Below are positions 1 to 7,814 of a DNA stretch of 64,000 bases, piece after piece. The position numbers and the translations under genes were made by a program. This DNA comes from Microvirga sp. 17 mud 1-3. Its GTDB lineage: Bacteria > Pseudomonadota > Alphaproteobacteria > Rhizobiales > Beijerinckiaceae. Under the pieces are notes generated by a model, which was not told the origin of the DNA, made no database searches, and was given only the letters and a program-made list of their open reading frames with translations. The DNA is taken from NCBI RefSeq assembly GCF_003151255.1, contig NZ_CP029481.1:3696501-3760500 (forward strand). The letters are read 5' to 3'. Numbering within the stretch: the first letter of the stretch is position 1; each line of letters begins with the position of its first letter.

Positions 1-712
1 GGTCGTGCAGCCCAGGCCCGCGCCGATGCCCGAGCCCGAACCGATGCCGGCCCCGTCCCCGGCGGCCATTGCGGCAGCCGCCCCGGCCCTGCGCGAGGAG
101 ATCACGCCTCCGCCGCCGCTGCCCCCGACCCGAATCGCCGGGCCGCCGAGCACCGTTGCGTCGCCCTCCGGTCCGACCCTTGCCTGGCAGCAGGGTCCGA
201 CGGGAATCGGCAGCTCGGAGGCGGGGCTGACCCGCGAGATCGCCTTCGCGCCCATGCCCCCACGGCGGCCGGATGACATCGTATCGACCGGGGCCATCGC
301 CTATGCGCCGATCCCGCCCGCCCGGCCGAGCGCGCTCGCGCAGACGAACCCGATCCCCGGCCTTGCAGATCTGCGCGCGACGGCACAGCTCGCGGAACTC
401 CCCTCCTCGGCGGTTCCGCTCCCGCCGCCACGTCCGGGCGGCCATCCGGTGACGGTGGCGTCCATCGCGCCGGTCGCGATCCCGGTCCCGGCGACCCGGG
501 AGGCGATCGTCCCCGAAGCCCCTAAGGCTCCGGCCGCAGCCAAGAAGGCTCCTTCGGCGAAAGCCAGGGCCAAGGAGCATCCCGCCACAGCCCGCGCCCT
601 GCTGACCGCGGGACCGAGCCTCCAGATGGGCTTCTCGTCGAAGCCCGTGGGAGATCTGGCGACGAACCGCTTCACGGGCCCGGCCGTAAAGCCCCTGCCG
701 GTGGTGCGCTAA
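1..712 (+). CDS. C-terminal part of a proline-rich secreted or envelope protein (5' end outside window)
   Basis: The reading frame is already open at the first base, so this is the 3' end of a longer gene. The visible 236 or so residues are low-complexity, rich in Pro and Ala, with several PPRP/PLPPPRP stretches, then a Lys/Ala-rich segment and a more ordered end (SSKPVGDL, NRFTGPAVKPLPVVR). Such tails occur at the end of alphaproteobacterial periplasmic enzymes, for example D-alanyl-D-alanine carboxypeptidases, but no catalytic domain is visible here, so this identity is only a guess. Strong third-position GC bias supports the frame over the antisense ones. Confidence 0.6.
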   Translation, partial: VVQPRPAPMPEPEPMPAPSPAAIAAAAPALREEITPPPPLPPTRIAGPPSTVASPSGPTLAWQQGPTGIGSSEAGLTREIAFAPMPPRRPDDIVSTGAIAYAPIPPARPSALAQTNPIPGLADLRATAQLAELPSSAVPLPPPRPGGHPVTVASIAPVAIPVPATREAIVPEAPKAPAAAKKAPSAKARAKEHPATARALLTAGPSLQMGFSSKPVGDLATNRFTGPAVKPLPVVR

Positions 713-722
713 AGCCCCGGAC

Positions 723-744
723 CAAAAGTGGATTTGCACTTTTG
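723..744. repeat. dispersed palindromic repeat, CAAAAGTG type
   Basis: An 8-bp inverted repeat (CAAAAGTG / CACTTTTG) surrounds the six bases gatttg, just after the stop of the first gene. The same 22-bp unit occurs in reverse complement at 44903-44924, with spacer caaatc. Intergenic palindromes of this kind are scattered through Hyphomicrobiales genomes. Confidence 0.7.
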
Positions 745-873
745 AGCCCGGGACTTCAGGCGATCCCAGGCGCCCTGCCGCCGGCAGAAATCTCCCGCCA
801 CGCTGAAACATAAGCCCTCCGGGCGAGTCATCCGAGGATGACGAAACACGGATTCAGCAGCCCGGAGGTTGAG

Positions 874-1254
874 ATGCGGATCAGACCATGGGCCGTCCTG
901 GCCCTTGTGGGGACACTCGCGGCAGGGACAGGCGGCGCCTTCGCTCAGGACAATCCGCCCGGAGCACAGCCCGGGCACGCGCCGGGAGCGACGAGGCCCG
1001 CCCCGAGCGTCGACACGGGCAATGCGGGCACGCCCCAGTTTCCTGTCCGCGAAACGACGGACCCCAATGCCACCGGCGCCACGGGCCAGAGCGGCGCGGC
1101 CGTGAACCCGCCCGGCGCGCCACCCGGGACCATCACGCCCGGACCGAAGAATGCCATCGATGCGGGCGTGAGCGGCCGGAACAACTGCTATCCCGGCCAG
1201 ACCGGAAAGGCTGTCGGCAGCACGAACCCCACCGGCATGGCGAGCAAGTGCTGA
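874..1254 (+). CDS. small secreted protein of unknown function
   Basis: The product is 126 residues. The start at 874 is chosen because GGAGG lies at 864-868, five bases upstream; an in-frame ATG at 838 has no such site. Residues 1-25 form a Sec signal peptide (basic MRIR, hydrophobic core, AFA-Q cleavage). The mature part is rich in Pro, Gly, Ala, Asn and Thr and looks disordered, with only two Cys (NNCYPGQ and the terminal SKC) that could form a disulphide. I recognise no domain. It stands alone, between a dispersed palindrome and a GC-rich terminator, so it is probably monocistronic. It is likely periplasmic. Confidence 0.7.
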   Translation: MRIRPWAVLALVGTLAAGTGGAFAQDNPPGAQPGHAPGATRPAPSVDTGNAGTPQFPVRETTDPNATGATGQSGAAVNPPGAPPGTITPGPKNAIDAGVSGRNNCYPGQTGKAVGSTNPTGMASKC

Positions 1255-1271
1255 CCTTGCGGCCAAACGAA

Positions 1272-1303
1272 AAGGCGGGACCTCGGGGCCCCGCCTTGTT
1301 TTC
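1272..1303 (+). terminator. GC-rich stem-loop after the small secreted protein
   Basis: The arms AAGGCGGG (1272-1279) and CCCGCCTT (1290-1297) pair around ten bases and are followed by GTTTT. It lies between the secreted protein and the convergent gapR. Confidence 0.65.
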
Positions 1304-1324
1304 GTCCACGGTCCCGAAAGGAAC

Positions 1325-1585
1325 TCAGCCGGCCATTCCGAGTGCCTGCATGTAGAGTTCGAGGATCGCCTCCTCCTCCTGCCGCTCGGCATAGTCGCGC
1401 TTGCGCAGGGCGATGATCTTGCGGAGGACCTTGGTGTCGAAGCCGTTGCCCTTGGCCTCGGCATAGACGTCCTTGATGTCGCCTGCGATGCCGGCCTTTT
1501 CTTCCTCGAGGCGCTCGATGCGCTCGATGAAGGCCTTCAGCTGGTCGGCTGCGACGGATTCGGTTTGAAAAGCTGCGTCATCCAT
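1325..1585 (-). CDS. gapR: GapR-family DNA-binding protein (DUF2312)
   Basis: At 86 residues this is the usual length for the family. The sequence is almost entirely helical: [20 protein letters not shown] begins a coiled coil, followed by the family signature [11 protein letters not shown] and [13 protein letters not shown]. In Caulobacter GapR is a nucleoid-associated protein that encircles overtwisted AT-rich DNA ahead of replication and transcription forks. The strong match in the KGNGFD region and the length make the family secure; the cellular role is transferred from Caulobacter. The gene is followed on its own strand by nothing co-directional and ends close to the convergent small secreted protein. 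Confidence 0.88.
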   Translation of the reverse strand: MDDAAFQTESVAADQLKAFIERIERLEEEKAGIAGDIKDVYAEAKGNGFDTKVLRKIIALRKRDYAERQEEEAILELYMQALGMAG

Positions 1586-1664
1586 AAATACTTGCCTTTG
1601 ACTGGTGGCGCTGGCGCCAGGATCGGGTTCGACGAAACGGTAAGGTCATTTGGTTGAAGCCGTT

Positions 1665-1970
1665 TTAATGGCTCGGCTTGGATTCTTCAAAGGCCTTGAG
1701 TTGCCCCTGCGTCGCCTCCGTCTGGTACCGCGCCTTCCACTCCTCGTAAGGCATGCCGTAGACATAAGTCCGGCTCTCCTCCTTCGAGAGCGTAACCCCA
1801 CTCGCGTCCGCCTCCTCCTTGAGCCAGTTCGAGAGGCAGTTGCGGCAGAAGCCCGCGAGATTCATGAGGTCGATGTTCTGGACGTCCGTCCGCTCGCGCA
1901 GATGCTGCAGGAGCCGACGGAACGCGGCCGCCTCGAGCCGGGTCCGGGTTTCGGGATCGATCTCGGTCAT
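1665..1970 (-). CDS. DUF1244 domain protein
   Basis: The product is 101 residues from the ATG at 1970, which is preceded by AGGTGA at a good distance; a longer frame upstream has no such support. The family signature is clear: FRRLLQHLRERTDVQNIDLMNLAGFCRNCLSNWL, continuing with the YGMPYEEWKARYQ segment. Two Cys in the CRNC motif could bind a metal or react as thiols, but the family's function is unknown to me. It is all-helical and has no signal peptide, so it is cytoplasmic. It is followed by gapR on the same strand about 80 bp downstream, so the two may be cotranscribed. Confidence 0.85.
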   Translation of the reverse strand: MTEIDPETRTRLEAAAFRRLLQHLRERTDVQNIDLMNLAGFCRNCLSNWLKEEADASGVTLSKEESRTYVYGMPYEEWKARYQTEATQGQLKAFEESKPSH

Positions 1971-2005
1971 GGGGTCACCTTGCAGATGTGATGGACCTTT
2001 AGTTG

Positions 2006-2851
2006 CTAATGCCGGCGCAGACGGTCCCGGGTGCGGGTCGGCTGGGGCGCCGGAATCCTGAGATCCGCATCGGCCAGGAGAGGGGTGAGAAGCCGCGCGA
2101 AACGCTCCGCCCATTCCTCCTGGCCCGCCTCGGCGGCGATCAGGTCCTGCCGGATCTCAACCAGGGCGCTGGCGAGGCCGCGCCGCGTGGCGTGCCGGTC
2201 CACCGTATCGCCGAGGAGCGCGCCGTCATAGGGCTCGTTGTCGCCGACGACGAGGCCCTCCTCGGCCTGCAGGGCCTCGATCAGCGGCCGGGCATAGCGC
2301 GCATCCGCATCCCACAAAATCCCCACATGCCAGGGCCTGGGCCAGCCGCGCCAGATGGGCGTGAAGCTGTGGATCGTGACGATCACCGGCGGGTGGCCTG
2401 CCGCCATGGCGCGCTCGACGGCGGTCGAAACGGCCGCGTCGTAGGGGTCGTAGAAGCGTCGGATCCGCTCCTGCACCTCCTCGTCCGTGATACGGGCATT
2501 GCCCGGAACCACGGCCCCGTCGGAGAGGCGCATCACGAGGGTGGGATCGTCCCGGCCCCGGTTGGGGTCGATGATGAGGCGGGAGAAGCGCGTCAGCACC
2601 GCCGGAGCGTTTAGGCGCCGGGCCAGGGAGCGGGTCACGCCTGCCGCCCCGATATCGTAGGCGATGTGCCGCTGGAATTCGGTGGGCGGGAGGCCGAGAT
2701 CGCCGAGATCCGGCGGAACCGCATTGGACGCATGGTCGCACAGGAGCAGGACGCCGGATTCGACCGCCCCCTCGATGGTCTCGACGGGCCAGGGCGCGGA
2801 AGCGGTTTCTTCGGCGGGATCTTCGCGCCGGAGCGCAGGGGAGAGAGTCAT
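2006..2851 (-). CDS. N-formylglutamate amidohydrolase family protein (paralogue 1)
   Basis: The product is 281 residues from the ATG at 2851; a TTG five codons upstream is possible and neither has a strong ribosome site. Family motifs are present: LLLCDHASNAVPP near residue 40, HIAYDIGA, IDPNRGRDD, VTIHSFTPIW and VGDNEPYDG. Family members hydrolyse N-formylglutamate to formate and glutamate at the end of one histidine-degradation route, using a zinc site built from His and Glu. No hut genes are nearby, so the true substrate could be another N-acyl amino acid. A diverged second member lies at 7815-8705. It is cytoplasmic. Confidence 0.85.
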   Translation of the reverse strand: MTLSPALRREDPAEETASAPWPVETIEGAVESGVLLLCDHASNAVPPDLGDLGLPPTEFQRHIAYDIGAAGVTRSLARRLNAPAVLTRFSRLIIDPNRGRDDPTLVMRLSDGAVVPGNARITDEEVQERIRRFYDPYDAAVSTAVERAMAAGHPPVIVTIHSFTPIWRGWPRPWHVGILWDADARYARPLIEALQAEEGLVVGDNEPYDGALLGDTVDRHATRRGLASALVEIRQDLIAAEAGQEEWAERFARLLTPLLADADLRIPAPQPTRTRDRLRRH

Positions 2852-2968
2852 GGAACGGAACGGCAAGCGGATCAGGGTTGAAGAGAAGCCTTATCCTGCC
2901 CTAGGAAGGCTGACAACGCGACCTTCCGGCACCGGCACGGCCGCACGCCCCAGCACCGACGAGCGCCC

Positions 2969-3892
2969 ATGCCCCCGACCCGCATGTCCACCCCCTCCCC
3001 CCAGGCACGCCTCGACACGGGCTTCGCGTCCGCCTTCACGGCCCTCTGCCTCGGGGCCGTCGCGATGGGCATCTCGCCGATTTTCGTCCGCTATGCCTCG
3101 GCCGATGTGGGGCCTTTCGCGAGCGCCTTCTGGCGCGTCTTCCTGGCCCTGCCGCTCCTCTACGGCTGGATGCGGATCGAGGAGGCGCGCAATCCTCAAG
3201 CCCCCCGCGCCTCCTTCCCCAAGCCCACGATCCTGGCCGGGCTCGCCTTCACGGGGGATCTGCTCTTCTGGCACCTGTCGATCCTCGAGACCACGGTCGC
3301 CAACGCCACCTTCTTCGCCACCACGGCGCCGTTCTTCGTCGTCCTGGTCACCTGGCTCGTCCTGAAGCAGCGGATCGCGGCCGGCACCATCGCGGGCCTC
3401 GGCTTCTGCCTCCTGGGCGGCACCGCCCTGATCGGCCAGAGCCTCCATGTGGATCCAGCCCGGATCCGCGGCGACATGTTCGGTCTCGCGACCGCATTCT
3501 TCTTCGGCCTCTACTTCATCTTCGCCGGCCGGGCGCGCGCCGTGGCGGGCGCAGCCCGGGTCACGTTCGAAAGCGGGGTCATCACGTCCGCGGCGCTCCT
3601 CGTCGTCGCGCTCGTCCTCGACGGCCGCGTCCTGCCGCAGACGGGCCAGGGCGTCGCGGCTCTGGTGGCCATGGCGTTCATCAGCCATGCGGGCGGCCAG
3701 GGGCTCCTCGCCATCGCGCTCGGACGCCTCTCCCCGGTCTTCTCATCCCTCGTGATCTTCCTGGAGGCCGTGGCGGCGGCACTCTTCGGCTGGCTCCTCC
3801 TGGGCGAGGCGCTGACGCCCGTGCAGGCGCTCGGCGGCGCGGCCATCCTGGCCGGCATCTGGGTCGCGCGACCGAGGTCGGCAAAGTCCTAG
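2969..3892 (+). CDS. EamA/DMT-family membrane transporter
   Basis: The product is 307 residues with about ten hydrophobic segments in two repeats, the usual EamA layout. The first repeat opens with ALCLGAVAMGISPIFVRYA and the second with GDMFGLATAFFFGLYFIFAG; each ends in a helix followed by Arg or Lys. This is an inner-membrane exporter of the drug/metabolite superfamily, typically moving amino acids or other small metabolites. The substrate cannot be read from sequence. A second ATG five codons in (2984) is an alternative start. It lies divergent to the amidohydrolase with about 117 bp between them. Confidence 0.88.
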   Translation: MPPTRMSTPSPQARLDTGFASAFTALCLGAVAMGISPIFVRYASADVGPFASAFWRVFLALPLLYGWMRIEEARNPQAPRASFPKPTILAGLAFTGDLLFWHLSILETTVANATFFATTAPFFVVLVTWLVLKQRIAAGTIAGLGFCLLGGTALIGQSLHVDPARIRGDMFGLATAFFFGLYFIFAGRARAVAGAARVTFESGVITSAALLVVALVLDGRVLPQTGQGVAALVAMAFISHAGGQGLLAIALGRLSPVFSSLVIFLEAVAAALFGWLLLGEALTPVQALGGAAILAGIWVARPRSAKS

Positions 3893-4098
3893 CCGGCAAA
3901 GGACCGATCCCTTCCACGCCTCTCCGTTCGAGGGGGGTTGCGGGCTTTTCTCCCTTCAAAACGACACGCCCGCCCCCGCCCGGTGCCTGCCGGGAGGATT
4001 AGGGCTTGATGCGACGACGCTTCTGGCCGACAAGGATTCGACATACTTCCCGAAGCATTGTGCATCCGCATTATCCGAACCGACTCACGACACCATCC

Positions 4099-4559
4099 AT
4101 GATTGCCGGATTCCTCCCATCGGTCTGCAGCGGGCGGCGAAGCCTTGGGCTCCTGGCCGCCGTTCTCGGGACAGGCCTGCTGGCTGCCTCTCCGGCGCGG
4201 GCGGATCTGCGCATGTGCAACATGACGTCGAGCCGTGTGGGCGTGTCGCTCGGCTATCGGGACAGCCAGGGCTGGGTGACGGAAGGCTGGTGGAACCTGG
4301 AAGCCCGGGCCTGCGAGACCCTTCTGAAAGGCCAGCTCGCGAGCCGCTTCTTCTATGTCTACGCCATCGACTACGATCGCGGAGGCGAGTGGAGCGGGCG
4401 CTCCTTCATGTGTACCCGTGAGCGGGAATTCACGATCCGCGGGACGGAAGACTGCCTCGCCAGAGGCTTCGATCGCAACGGCTTCTTCGAAGTCGATACA
4501 GGTGAACAGAAGAGCTGGACCATCCAGCTCACAGAAACTAATCGCCCGGGGGGCAATGA
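4099..4559 (+). CDS. DUF1036 secreted protein, 3' end apparently frameshifted
   Basis: From the ATG at 4099 the protein starts with a signal peptide ending SPARA, then the DUF1036 domain: LRMCNMTSSRVGVSLGY, GWVTEGWWNLEARACETLL, YVYAIDYDRGGEWSGR and FFEVDTGEQKSWTIQLTE. The frame does not close after the domain but runs on out of phase through pyruvate kinase to 5157. One extra G in the G6 run at 4548-4553 would give a TGA at 4557-4559 overlapping the pyruvate kinase start, the expected arrangement, so I give that as the end. Alternative starts are 4006 (TTG) and 4009 (ATG), which have GGGAGG upstream. The domain's function is unknown. It is probably periplasmic. Confidence 0.72.
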
Positions 4560-5998
4560 TGATGAGACGCGCACGGCGCACGAAGATCCTCGCAACCTTG
4601 GGGCCGGCCTCCGAGAACCCGGAGATGGTGGAACGCCTCTTCAGGGCGGGGGCCGACGTGTTCCGCCTGAACATGAGCCACCTGCCTCGCGAGAAGCTGA
4701 AGGAGCGGGTCGAGATGATCCGCGGCGTGGAGGCGAAGTTCAAGCGCCCCATCGCGATCCTGGCCGACCTTCAGGGCCCGAAGCTGCGCGTCGGCACCTT
4801 TGCGGGCGACAGCGCAATGCTCGAGAAGGGCCAGACCTTCACGCTCGACGCCGACAAGGCTCCCGGCAGTGCGGAGCGCGTGCACCTGCCCCACCCGGAA
4901 ATTCTCGAGTCTCTGGAGCCGGGCCACACCGTCCTCATCGACGATGGCAAGCTGCGCCTACGCGTGAAGAGCGTGAAGCCGGGCGTCGTCGTCACGGAGG
5001 TGGAGGTCGCGGGCAAGATCATGAACCGCAAGGGCGTGAGCCTTCCCGACACGGTGATCCCCGTCGCAGCCATGACCGAGAAGGACCGCTCCGATCTGGA
5101 AGCGGCGCTGGATGCGGGCGTGGACTGGATCGCCCTGTCCTTCGTGCAGCGCCCTGAGGATGTGGCGGAAGTCAAGAAAGTGGCCCGCGGCCGGGCGCTC
5201 GTCATGTCCAAGCTCGAGAAGCCCCAGGCCATCGCCCGGCTCGACGAGATCATGGAGATTTCCGATGCCGTGATGGTCGCCCGCGGCGATCTCGGCGTCG
5301 AGATGCCCCTCGAGAAGGTGCCAGGCATCCAGAAGCGCATCATCCGTGCGGCGCGCAAGCTCGGAAAGCCCGTCGTGGTCGCGACCCAGATGCTGGAATC
5401 GATGATCACCGCGCCCGTCCCGACCCGCGCCGAGGTCTCGGACGTCGCGACCGCCGTCTATGACGGCGCCGACGCCGTGATGCTGTCGGCCGAAAGCGCC
5501 TCGGGCCAATTTCCCATCGAGGCGGTGACCACCATGAACCGCATCGCCGAAGAGGTGGAGCAGGACCAGAGCTACTGGTCCATCGTCAGGGCCCAGGCTT
5601 CAGAGCCGGAGGCGACCGGATCGGACGCCATCGCGGCCGGCACCTACCAGATCGCCGAGACGCTGCATCTCAGGACGATCGCGGCCTGGACCTCGTCCGG
5701 CGCCACGGCCTTCCGCCTGGCCCGCGAGCGGCCGAACTCGACCGTGATCGCGCTCACGCCCAACATCAATACGGCCCGGCGCCTCGCCCTCGTGTGGGGC
5801 ACGCATCCGATCCGCACCAAGGACGCCAGCGACATCGACGACATGGCCTTCCGGGCCTGCAAGTTCGCCGTACGCGAAGGTTTCTCGGAGATCGGCGAGC
5901 GCATCATCATCGTGGCGGGCGTGCCCTTCGGTACCCCGGGCGCGACCAACATGGTCCGCATCGCCTTCGTCAACAGCGAGCACGCCGCCAAGGCCTGA
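4556..5998 (+). CDS. pyk: pyruvate kinase
   Basis: The product is 480 residues, typical of bacterial pyruvate kinases. It transfers phosphate from phosphoenolpyruvate to ADP in the last step of glycolysis. Motifs: RRTKILATLGPAS at the N terminus, FRLNMSH, ILADLQGPKLR, the active-site SKLEKPQAI, VARGDLGVEMP for metal and PEP binding, and VATQMLESM. The B domain and the C-terminal allosteric domain (AAWTSSGATAFRLAR) are complete. Three consecutive ATGs (4556, 4559, 4562) can serve as start. It overlaps the presumed end of the DUF1036 gene, so the two are probably one transcript. Confidence 0.97.
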   Translation: MMMRRARRTKILATLGPASENPEMVERLFRAGADVFRLNMSHLPREKLKERVEMIRGVEAKFKRPIAILADLQGPKLRVGTFAGDSAMLEKGQTFTLDADKAPGSAERVHLPHPEILESLEPGHTVLIDDGKLRLRVKSVKPGVVVTEVEVAGKIMNRKGVSLPDTVIPVAAMTEKDRSDLEAALDAGVDWIALSFVQRPEDVAEVKKVARGRALVMSKLEKPQAIARLDEIMEISDAVMVARGDLGVEMPLEKVPGIQKRIIRAARKLGKPVVVATQMLESMITAPVPTRAEVSDVATAVYDGADAVMLSAESASGQFPIEAVTTMNRIAEEVEQDQSYWSIVRAQASEPEATGSDAIAAGTYQIAETLHLRTIAAWTSSGATAFRLARERPNSTVIALTPNINTARRLALVWGTHPIRTKDASDIDDMAFRACKFAVREGFSEIGERIIIVAGVPFGTPGATNMVRIAFVNSEHAAKA

Positions 5999-6071
5999 AC
6001 CTCCGCGGGGAGCGCCGACACGCGCTCCTCGCCTGCGGACCTCGCGTGTTCGTGGAAGGCGCTACCGCGCC

Positions 6072-6176
6072 CTCTCCCCCCTTGTGGGGGGAGAGTTGGA
6101 GAGGGGGGTGTGAGCGCCACGTTCTGAAGGTCCTGCGCCGACATCCCCACCCTAACCCTCCCCACAAGGGGGAGGG
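6072..6176. repeat. pair of inverted GC-rich palindromes downstream of pyk
   Basis: A 10-bp stem with loop ttgt (6072-6081 / 6086-6095) is followed by a related 8-bp stem with loop acaa (6156-6163 / 6169-6176). The two units are in opposite orientation and share the ctccccCTTGTGGGGgag theme. These look like dispersed intergenic palindromes and could also end pyk transcription. A third short palindrome (cctggccgggcttatcccgggg) lies near 6209-6230. Confidence 0.65.
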
Positions 6177-6274
6177 AATCTTGTCGCGCATCCTCGCCTG
6201 CCCATCCTGGCCGGGCTTATCCCGGGGATGACGAAGAAGGGTGAAGGGACGCCCTTATCTTCCCGTGATGCCGT

Positions 6275-6874
6275 CTAAAGGTCCTGTCCTTCGATCTCGG
6301 GCCCGAGATGGGACACGATGGTCTCGATGTCCGAGGTCTGCGGGCGAATCTTCAGCACCTTGCGATAGGCCGCGAGCGCCTGCGCCTTCTCGTCGGAGGC
6401 CATGAACAGGTGCCCGAGGGCCGTCCAGGCGCCGAAATGGCGAGGCTCCAGCTCCACGGCCCGGTTCAGATCGGCAAGAGCGCTCACCGGATCGTCGAGC
6501 ATATAGAAGACCAGGGCGCGCCGGTACCAAGCCTCGGCCCATTGCGGCTCGAGGGTCAGGATACGGTCGAGCAATTCGACCGAGAGGGGATAATCCTTGT
6601 CCTCGACGGCCTTGCCGGCGCGGGTCAGGAGAAGGTCGGCTGTGTCGGAGCCGGAGCGGGACAGGCGGCGCTCGATGAGGGACGCGATTCCGTCTGCCTC
6701 CCGCTCGCTGCCCGCCTTGGCGAGGCGCTCGAACAGGCTGTCCAGGGTGACGGCCCGCGGCGCTGAGCGGCTGGGGGCCGGGGGGGCATCCTGCGGGCGC
6801 CCGTCATCCTGCGCGAAGCCCGGAGGCGCCACGAGGCTGAAGGCCAGGATCAGAGGTAACGCAAAAAAGCGCAT
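6275..6874 (-). CDS. secreted tetratricopeptide-repeat protein
   Basis: The product is 199 residues. Residues 1-21 are a signal peptide (MRFFALPLILAFSL..FAQ). The C-terminal half holds about three TPR units, for example DYPLSVELLDRILTLEPQW, AEAWYRRALVFYMLDDP, and FGAWTALGHLFMASDEKAQ. TPRs mediate protein contacts; no enzyme domain is seen, and a periplasmic adaptor role is the likeliest reading. The first four codons (ATG CGC TTT TTT) coincide with the 3' arm and U-run of the terminator that follows rpmJ, and no later in-frame ATG would keep the signal peptide. Expression therefore probably depends on read-through or on that hairpin. Confidence 0.85.
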   Translation of the reverse strand: MRFFALPLILAFSLVAPPGFAQDDGRPQDAPPAPSRSAPRAVTLDSLFERLAKAGSEREADGIASLIERRLSRSGSDTADLLLTRAGKAVEDKDYPLSVELLDRILTLEPQWAEAWYRRALVFYMLDDPVSALADLNRAVELEPRHFGAWTALGHLFMASDEKAQALAAYRKVLKIRPQTSDIETIVSHLGPEIEGQDL

Positions 6875-6902
6875 GCCGGGATTCTAGGATCCCGGCATGC
6901 GC
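6863..6902 (-). terminator. intrinsic terminator of rpmJ, overlapping the TPR start codon
   Basis: A perfect 14-bp stem (6869-6882 / 6889-6902) with a six-base loop is followed on the minus strand by six T. The ATG at 6874 and the next three codons of the TPR gene lie inside the 3' arm and the T-run. Confidence 0.85.
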
Positions 6903-6945
6903 CGTCAATTCGCAATTGCGTGCGGCAAAAGCCGCCCGTCGAAGC

Positions 6946-7071
6946 TTAGCCCTGGCGGGCCTTGTAGCGCTTCTGCGTCTTGTTGATGATGTAGATGCGG
7001 CCCTTGCGACGAACCAGCTGGTTGTCGCGGTGACGGCCGCGCAGCGACTTCAACGAGTTACGGATCTTCAT
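6946..7071 (-). CDS. rpmJ: 50S ribosomal protein L36
   Basis: The product is 41 residues, very basic, beginning [18 protein letters not shown] and ending [13 protein letters not shown]. This is the alphaproteobacterial 41-residue form of L36 without the zinc-binding Cys, the so-called C-minus type. L36 is part of the large ribosomal subunit. It sits alone, with tRNA-Val just upstream and a strong terminator downstream. It is too short for most ORF finders. Confidence 0.95.
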   Translation of the reverse strand: MKIRNSLKSLRGRHRDNQLVRRKGRIYIINKTQKRYKARQG

Positions 7072-7116
7072 GTCCGATCTCCTGCAGCAGCCTCACGGGG
7101 AAGGCCGACGAAAGAA

Positions 7117-7191
7117 TGGTGGGCGCGGCTGGGATCGAACCAGCGACCCCTACGATGTCAACGTAGTGCTCTCCCGCTGAGCTACGCGCCC
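7117..7191 (-). tRNA. tRNA-Val (anticodon GAC)
   Basis: The minus strand folds into a complete 75-nt cloverleaf: acceptor stem GGGCGCG/CGCGCCC, D arm GCTC/GAGC, anticodon stem CTACG/CGTAG around loop TTGACAT, T arm GCTGG-TTCGATC-CCAGC, discriminator A and an encoded CCA. Confidence 0.96.
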
Positions 7192-7282
7192 TTGAAACGG
7201 CGAATTTTCAGGTCCCGCTTCAGGTGTGGAGCGCGATATACCGGCAAGCGCGCGGGGACGCAAGCCATGATCGCGACCTTTT

Positions 7283-7639
7283 TCAGGCCGCCATCATTTT
7301 ATCGACCTCGTTCACCAGATCGCGCAGGTGGAAGGGCTTGGACAGCACCTTGGCCTCCCGCGGAGCCTGGGAATCGGGGTTCAGCGCCACAGCCGCGAAG
7401 CCGGTGATGAACATCACCTTGATGTCCGGATCGAGCTCGGTCGCCCGGCGAGCCAGCTCGATTCCGTCCATCTCGGGCATGACGATGTCGGTCAGGAGCA
7501 GCTCGAAGGGTTCCTCGCGCAGCCTGTTATAGGCCGAGAGGCCATTGTCGAACGAGGCCACGTCGTAGCCGGCGTTCTCCAGCGCCTTCACGAGGAAGCG
7601 CCGCATGTCATTATCGTCTTCGGCAAGAAGGATCTTCAT
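7283..7639 (-). CDS. cpdR: CpdR single-domain response regulator
   Basis: The product is 118 residues from the ATG at 7639; the longer TTG start at 7648 is less likely. It is a lone receiver domain: acidic pocket AEDDND, phosphoacceptor Asp51 in LLLTDIVMPEMDG, Thr in MFITGFAA and Lys in LSKPF. In Caulobacter and rhizobia CpdR is phosphorylated by the CckA-ChpT relay, and its unphosphorylated form delivers substrates to ClpXP, linking proteolysis to the cell cycle. Length, sequence and the neighbouring amidohydrolase match the conserved CpdR locus of this order. It is divergent from the amidohydrolase gene. Confidence 0.92.
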   Translation of the reverse strand: MKILLAEDDNDMRRFLVKALENAGYDVASFDNGLSAYNRLREEPFELLLTDIVMPEMDGIELARRATELDPDIKVMFITGFAAVALNPDSQAPREAKVLSKPFHLRDLVNEVDKMMAA

Positions 7640-7814
7640 CGCCGCCAACCTCGAATCGTCACGAACGTCCCCGTCTTGATGCCCGCTCCGGGTAAATAAG
7701 CCGTGAAAGAACGACGCATCCCGTCAACGATATTGCCATGGACAGAATATGGCGCTGCCTTACACTATCCCCAGCCCTTTCCCTGTCACCAGTTCAAGAT
7801 CCCAAAAAAATCGG

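Noticed and set aside
1650..2110. Longer version of the DUF1244 gene starting at 2114
   Set aside because: The added 48 residues are unlike the family, overlap the amidohydrolase end, and the ATG at 1970 has a good AGGTGA site.
4006..5157. A genuine fusion protein of DUF1036 with a 200-residue tail
   Set aside because: The tail is pyruvate kinase read in the wrong frame, highly charged and unstructured; a missing G explains it better.
6072..6176. CRISPR-like repeat pair
   Set aside because: Only two units, in inverted orientation, with no spacers or cas genes; they are intergenic palindromes.
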